From NCBI GenBank assembly GCA_965223735.1, contig OZ245010.1, forward strand, positions 124,001 to 188,000: 64,000 nucleotides of DNA, read 5' to 3'. Below the pieces are notes generated by a model. That model was not told the DNA's origin. It searched no databases and saw only the letters and a program-made list of their open reading frames with translations. Position numbers and translations under genes: made by a program. Below are positions 59,988-64,000 of this stretch, one piece after another. Origin of the DNA: CAYFZO01 sp965223735 (GTDB taxonomy: Bacteria; Pseudomonadota; Gammaproteobacteria; Poriferisulfidales; Oxydemutatoraceae). Within the stretch, counting starts at the first letter, position 1, and each line of letters opens with the position of its first letter.

Positions 59988-60307
59988 TCACGCGGCACGG
60001 GGGTAAGTGACTGGATTCCGGTTCAGGGATCAAAGCGCCGGGAGATGTCCCTACCTGGTTCCGGACGTTTTGACTTTGAGCGCGGTAAACGTTGTTTGCG
60101 GATAACCGGTAACGGCTGAACGGCGTGCCGACCCGCCGGTCGGCCGTCGTGTGTCCCCGTTTGGAGGCAGCTACCCGGCTCAGACCGAAGGTGAGTGTTC
60201 CCGGCTGAAAACTTTTTTGCCGCGATGGCGCCGGTGGTTGTGCCGGGCGTCCGGCGGCGGCTGTTCCGAACGCCGCCGATGAGCGCCGTGTGCGGTTACC
60301 GGCGCTG
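59988..60307 (+). other. Region between ftsZ and the minus-strand island
   Basis: No gene seen. A perfect 7-bp stem (GCCGACC/GGTCGGC, 60127-60144) without a T run may help end the ftsZ transcript. The imperfect direct repeats beginning CCCGGT lie just beyond it, at 60314 and 60351. Confidence 0.5.
60127..60144 (+). terminator. Hairpin downstream of ftsZ, weak terminator candidate
   Basis: GCCGACC and GGTCGGC pair around CGCC. No poly-T follows, so it may not terminate by itself. Confidence 0.35.
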
Positions 60308-61786
60308 CTACCGCCCGGTAAATTCCCTGTCCGCCCACGCTGCGGTCGCTCCCGGTGAAATTTCCTGTCGGGAACGCCGGTCCATAACGACCAGGATCAG
60401 GCACGACCAGCATAAGGCATACGGCGCAAATAGGAATCTGCCCACTCTTACTATATTGTCGTTCGGCACCAGAAGTTGTAGCGTGATAAAAGCTATCAAC
60501 CCAGCGACAAACAAGACATCGTAAAAAATACCGGAATGCCCTTTCAACGCTTTGGCAATGGCAAATGACGTAGCCCCGGCAAATGCCAATGCCGTTAAAA
60601 CACTCAACACTTTCGCTATTGTGTAATGTTTTCCCAATCCGATGGTAAAGAAGCTGTAGAAAAAATCAAGCACACGTAAGACCAAAACATACACCCCTTT
60701 CAAAATGCTGAGTAGTTCCACGGGGGAGGTCAAGAAGCCAGCACCTACTCTTGAAGGAAGTCCTACTATTGGCCCTAATAGCAGACTTTCCAATGGCTGG
60801 CGTTTTTCTTTCAGATATTCCGCGTACAACGGATCATGCAATATCCACTCGTAAGCGATCATCTTGGTCAAGATCCCCAGCGTATAGCAGGCATAAAACC
60901 CGATGAAGTAGAACAAAACACACGACAGCGCCTGCTTTGTTCTTTCGGACGTGCGCAGGTGGGGGCCATAACCAAAATACGTTATGACCGCGATCAGCGG
61001 CATGATGAGAACCGTGTGGCCGTCAAACAGCCACAGGTAATTTGACGCCATGCCCGCGATAAAGCAAAAGACGTTAAGCACCCGCGGCGATGCGTGTTTA
61101 GCTATCAACACAGTCAGTATGACCGCCGATAGGACCGACCACAGATAGTTCAAGCCGGTGACTATGCTTAAGTATCGGATGCCTGAGAAGAAAAAACCGA
61201 AGACGATCAACGGAGAAAGTATCAGAAACGCCCTCGGGCTGAGTTGCAACAGAAGGATTGCCAGCAGCAAATAAGCAAAATAAACGGCGGTTTTTATGAA
61301 TTCCCGGATTTCAAAGACCGAAAAATAGCGTAGTGCAATCGCATAGACCGCTTTGGTTCCCCACCAATATTGGGATTTGATCCATAACAGACGTGGTTCG
61401 GCGTCTTCCACCGTCATTTTTTTCAGTTTCTGGCAGGGGTCAATGCGGTCAAGGGATTTCGGGGGATGCGCTATCTTTATCATTACGGCATCAACAATCA
61501 GGTTCTTCGCCTCATTCCGTGCTCCGCCCAATACAGTCTGCGATATTTCGCAGTCATCCCATGGTGCTTTGCCTCTCAGGTTTTCTATCGGGGAGAACTC
61601 CCTGGACAGAGGTATGAATTCAGTCGAATCCGGCAGGTTGCCTTCCTTGTAAGCCGTGTTGAACCGCTGTTTTGCCAGATCATAAGGGATCTGATTGCCC
61701 AGGTAATGCAGAAAACAACACAGCACAATACCCGACACGGCAACTCCGGCATACGTGATAAACGAATTTAACAGGGAGCTTCGCAT
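60308..61786 (-). CDS. Multi-pass inner-membrane protein, unknown (possible lipid-linked sugar enzyme)
   Basis: A 492-residue protein starting at complement 61786. It has one N-terminal helix, a roughly 110-residue soluble loop (residues 35-150, including NQIPYDLAKQRFNTAYKEG), then about nine membrane helices. The layout recalls GT-C type glycosyltransferases, but I see no clear DxD or ExD catalytic motif and do not assign a family. The coding sequence is AT-richer than its neighbours. The last 20 or so residues (RRSRQEISPGATAAWADREF) are read from GC-rich flanking DNA, suggesting the true end was replaced at an insertion boundary. The GT2 gene lies upstream on the same strand. Confidence 0.7.
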   Translation of the reverse strand: MRSSLLNSFITYAGVAVSGIVLCCFLHYLGNQIPYDLAKQRFNTAYKEGNLPDSTEFIPLSREFSPIENLRGKAPWDDCEISQTVLGGARNEAKNLIVDAVMIKIAHPPKSLDRIDPCQKLKKMTVEDAEPRLLWIKSQYWWGTKAVYAIALRYFSVFEIREFIKTAVYFAYLLLAILLLQLSPRAFLILSPLIVFGFFFSGIRYLSIVTGLNYLWSVLSAVILTVLIAKHASPRVLNVFCFIAGMASNYLWLFDGHTVLIMPLIAVITYFGYGPHLRTSERTKQALSCVLFYFIGFYACYTLGILTKMIAYEWILHDPLYAEYLKEKRQPLESLLLGPIVGLPSRVGAGFLTSPVELLSILKGVYVLVLRVLDFFYSFFTIGLGKHYTIAKVLSVLTALAFAGATSFAIAKALKGHSGIFYDVLFVAGLIAFITLQLLVPNDNIVRVGRFLFAPYALCWSCLILVVMDRRSRQEISPGATAAWADREFTGR

Positions 61787-61852
61787 TTTCGTTAGCTCTA
61801 TGCCGCTATACAGGAGTCAGTTTGACGCGGCAGATGGATCAGGAAAAACGCA

Positions 61853-63016
61853 TCAGCCTTTGACTGGTTTCTGTGTGGAAAGTAAAGTCAGTAGAAAACC
61901 GGAAAAAATAATCTGCAGACCGGTGATCAATAACGTAATGGAAGGGATCAAGACACGCGACCTCATTTCATGATCGATTTCCACCATTTGCGCCCATATA
62001 AAAACACTCCACGCGCTTCCCGCTCCTCCGAGTAGAAGCAAAGTAAAGCCCAGTGAAAGAATCGTTACAAAAACACGGTGCTTTTGAAATTTTTCCAGCC
62101 ATTGAGTTTCATCGGTCAAGCCGATGTTTTCATAAAAAATTTTTGCCAGTAATGAAAAAATAATGATCTGCAATCCGCAAGTAAAACTCCCTGATCCGAG
62201 CATCAGAGTGTAAAGTCCAAACCTGTTTTCTGAAACGTCCATTAGAGCGATCGTCATTGCCAGGATGCCCGCGAGGGACAAAATGCAACCCGGGTATAAA
62301 AACAACCAGCGGGGAGAGAGTGTCAAAAGCAGGATCAGGTGACGCCACCCGTCCCTCCAGGTTCTCAAGTGCGAAGAGCGGCTGGGGTCAATTTCAGGGT
62401 GCTGCATTACCGGCACCTCGGTGATACGCATGTTTCTCTGGATAGCCTTGACCACCATTTCACTTGCAAGCTCCATTCCCGGGCACTGCAACGAAAGCGC
62501 GCGCACGCTTTTTGCGCTGAACGCGCGTAGTCCGCAATGAAAATCGCCCACCGGAGAGGAAAAAAACAGTTTTCCGATGCCAGACAGCAGCGGGTTGCCG
62601 ATGTAACGATGCAAAAATGGCGTCGGGGGGCCTGCAAACGAGGGTGTGAACCGATTGCCGATCACAAAATCATAACCGTTTTGCAGTTTCTCCCAAAATG
62701 GTTCCAGCGAGCTGAGATCATGCGCTCCGTCAGCGTCTCCCATTATGATGAATTGTCCCCGTGCCATTTCGATCCCCGCGATGATGGCTCTACCGTAACC
62801 TCTGTCCTCGACGTGAATGACGCGCCCCCCCGCTTCCTTTGCCAATCCGGCTGAGCAGTCGTCACTGTTGTTGTCGGCTATCAGAATTTCCCCGTGAATT
62901 TTATTTCTCTCCAGGAACCGTTGTCCCCGGCGAACACAGTCGGCGATCCCTCCCTGCTCGTTCAGGCAGGGGATCAGGATCGTCAGCTCAGGGGATTCAG
63001 GAGAAGGCATATTCAT
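61853..63016 (-). CDS. Family 2 glycosyltransferase with C-terminal membrane helices
   Basis: Polyprenyl-phosphate-sugar synthase-like enzyme. The start is complement 63016 or 63010; the frame is open farther upstream but without motif. The GT-A domain (about 1-235) shows LTILIPCLNEQGGI, ADNNSDD, GYGRAIIAGI and the metal-binding GDADGAHD, then GNRF and FHCGLRAF. The last 140 residues hold about four membrane helices. Such enzymes load sugar on undecaprenyl phosphate for transfer outside the membrane, so the adjacent membrane protein could be the next enzyme; this is inference. AT-rich relative to the genome. Confidence 0.85.
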   Translation of the reverse strand: MNMPSPESPELTILIPCLNEQGGIADCVRRGQRFLERNKIHGEILIADNNSDDCSAGLAKEAGGRVIHVEDRGYGRAIIAGIEMARGQFIIMGDADGAHDLSSLEPFWEKLQNGYDFVIGNRFTPSFAGPPTPFLHRYIGNPLLSGIGKLFFSSPVGDFHCGLRAFSAKSVRALSLQCPGMELASEMVVKAIQRNMRITEVPVMQHPEIDPSRSSHLRTWRDGWRHLILLLTLSPRWLFLYPGCILSLAGILAMTIALMDVSENRFGLYTLMLGSGSFTCGLQIIIFSLLAKIFYENIGLTDETQWLEKFQKHRVFVTILSLGFTLLLLGGAGSAWSVFIWAQMVEIDHEMRSRVLIPSITLLITGLQIIFSGFLLTLLSTQKPVKG

Positions 63017-63378
63017 TCCATTATGAATATAACGTGAATAAACCGGTTGGGGCCTTCCGGATGGTGTCTTTGTGCCGGGCATATTACTGTTTAATGCTGG
63101 GGAGGCGCAACTTTTTTGTACCCTCCTCGCACGCCGCACGCTTATTGAGGTTTAAGGGTAACTGTTTGATTTTAAGTAACTTTGAGCCGGATGACGACCC
63201 AGGGACGCCCTGAAGGGAAGGTGCCGGGGGCAGTTGCGAAGGGAGCGGTCGGGGTCGGAACTTTGCCAAAATGCTCCGGTATTGTTAGAATTACGGCCAT
63301 ATCACTTGATCGCAATCAAATTTTCCAGCTGTACAGACTGGTTACCCGGTTGTATGGAAACGATCTTAGGTAAAAGTC
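63017..63378 (+). other. Intergenic region with lpxC promoter
   Basis: No gene seen. The part next to the glycosyltransferase is AT-rich; from about 63180 the composition returns to that of the host genome. Confidence 0.5.
63263..63291 (+). promoter_or_regulatory. Strong sigma-70 promoter for lpxC
   Basis: TTGCCA (63263-63268) and TAGAAT (63286-63291) are separated by exactly 17 bases. It lies about 88 bases before the lpxC start and would give lpxC its own promoter, needed because the gene is cut off from the dcw transcript. Confidence 0.7.
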
Positions 63379-64000
63379 TTGATAAAACAAAGGACTCTGA
63401 AGAATTCAATCCGTGCAACCGGCGTCGGATTGCATACCGGGAAAAAAGTATATCTCACGTTGCGCCCGGCGGTTTCCAACACCGGCGTGGTTTTTCGTCG
63501 CGTTGATCTTGACGAACCGGTTGATATTCCGGCCCGCGCGGAAAATGTGGTGGATACGATGCTATCCACGACGCTCGGCAAAAACGGCGTGCGTGTTTCC
63601 ACGGTCGAGCATTTGCTGTCGGCGGTTGCGGGCCTCGGCATCGACAATTTGTACGTTGACGTGAGTGCCGAGGAAGTGCCGATCATGGACGGTAGCGCGG
63701 GTCCCTTCGTATTCCTGTTACAGTCTGCAAGTGTTGAAGAGCAGGATGCCCCGAAAAAATTCATCCGCATCAAAAAGGCCGTCGAGGTCGTTGACGGCGA
63801 TAAGTGGGCGCGTTTCGTGCCCTCCAAGAGCTTCAAGGTCAGTTTTTCGATTGATTTTGACCATCCGATCTTCCGCAACCGCCCGCAGATCGTTTCTATC
63901 GACTTTTCAAAGACTTCTTTTATCAAGGAAGTCAGTCGCGCGCGTACTTTCGGTTTTCAGAAAGAGTATGAAAAGCTGCTCGCCGCAAACCTTGCGCTCG
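63379..64000 (+). CDS. lpxC: UDP-3-O-acyl-N-acetylglucosamine deacetylase, 3' end outside window
   Basis: First committed step of lipid A synthesis, zinc-dependent. Start at TTG 63379 because the family N-terminus IKQRTLKNSIRATGVGLHTG begins there and no ATG precedes it in frame. About 207 residues are present, out of roughly 305. The zinc-ligand histidine is H78 in STVEHLLSAV; PIMDGSAGPFV is also conserved. The HKxxD motif lies beyond the window. It normally follows ftsZ directly. Confidence 0.95.
   Translation, partial: MIKQRTLKNSIRATGVGLHTGKKVYLTLRPAVSNTGVVFRRVDLDEPVDIPARAENVVDTMLSTTLGKNGVRVSTVEHLLSAVAGLGIDNLYVDVSAEEVPIMDGSAGPFVFLLQSASVEEQDAPKKFIRIKKAVEVVDGDKWARFVPSKSFKVSFSIDFDHPIFRNRPQIVSIDFSKTSFIKEVSRARTFGFQKEYEKLLAANLAL

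Overview
The window is chromosomal DNA of a GC-rich gammaproteobacterium that I cannot name from sequence alone. The evidence is gene order: folK-kinase-panBCD, tsaE/mutL/miaA/hfq, birA-coaX followed by tRNA-Thr(UGU), rnpB immediately before mraZ, and a complete mraZ-to-ftsZ division and cell wall cluster followed by lpxC. MurE carries the DNPR motif of meso-diaminopimelate enzymes and lpxC is present, so the envelope is Gram-negative. Many genes start with GTG or TTG.

Layout. 1-1050: 3' part of an aldehyde dehydrogenase. 1092-5709: pcnB, folK, a deoxynucleoside kinase, panB, panC, panD. 5822-8977: queG (minus strand), the NAD(P)HX repair enzyme and tsaE. 8978-20596: an accessory block between tsaE and mutL, where related genomes usually carry amiB. 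It holds a decayed tnpB fragment, a run of 24 C residues, a 3258-residue secreted repeat protein, a 720-bp region without a recognisable gene, and a broken, internally deleted second copy of the giant gene. 20587-21390: a lone RibD-C-type reductase (minus). 21425-25287: mutL, miaA, hfq, gloB. 25317-28629: glnS (minus), birA, coaX. 28683-29562: tRNA-Thr, ogt and a small gene. 29985-31367: an exported SBP56/methanethiol oxidase-type protein with a clear terminator. 31774-41923: a compact type IVb-like pilus operon of twelve genes. 41967-42328: rnpB. 42467-59987: mraZ, rsmH, ftsL, ftsI, murE, murF, mraY, murD, ftsW, murG, murC, murB, ddl, ftsQ, ftsA, ftsZ. 60308-63016: an AT-richer minus-strand island (membrane protein plus GT2 glycosyltransferase) wedged between ftsZ and lpxC. 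63379-64000: 5' part of lpxC.

How it fits together. The housekeeping genes make pantothenate, folate, tRNA modifications and the complete peptidoglycan precursor and septation machinery. The dcw genes are nearly all joined by 1-14 base overlaps, and repeats at the mraZ promoter suggest control by MraZ. Three surface loci interrupt this core: the giant repeat protein with a hypermutable tract upstream, the pilus operon with a 105-bp tandem repeat in its first gene, and the glycosyltransferase island. The most unusual material is the giant-protein locus and the pilus operon, both of which look suited to surface variation and attachment.
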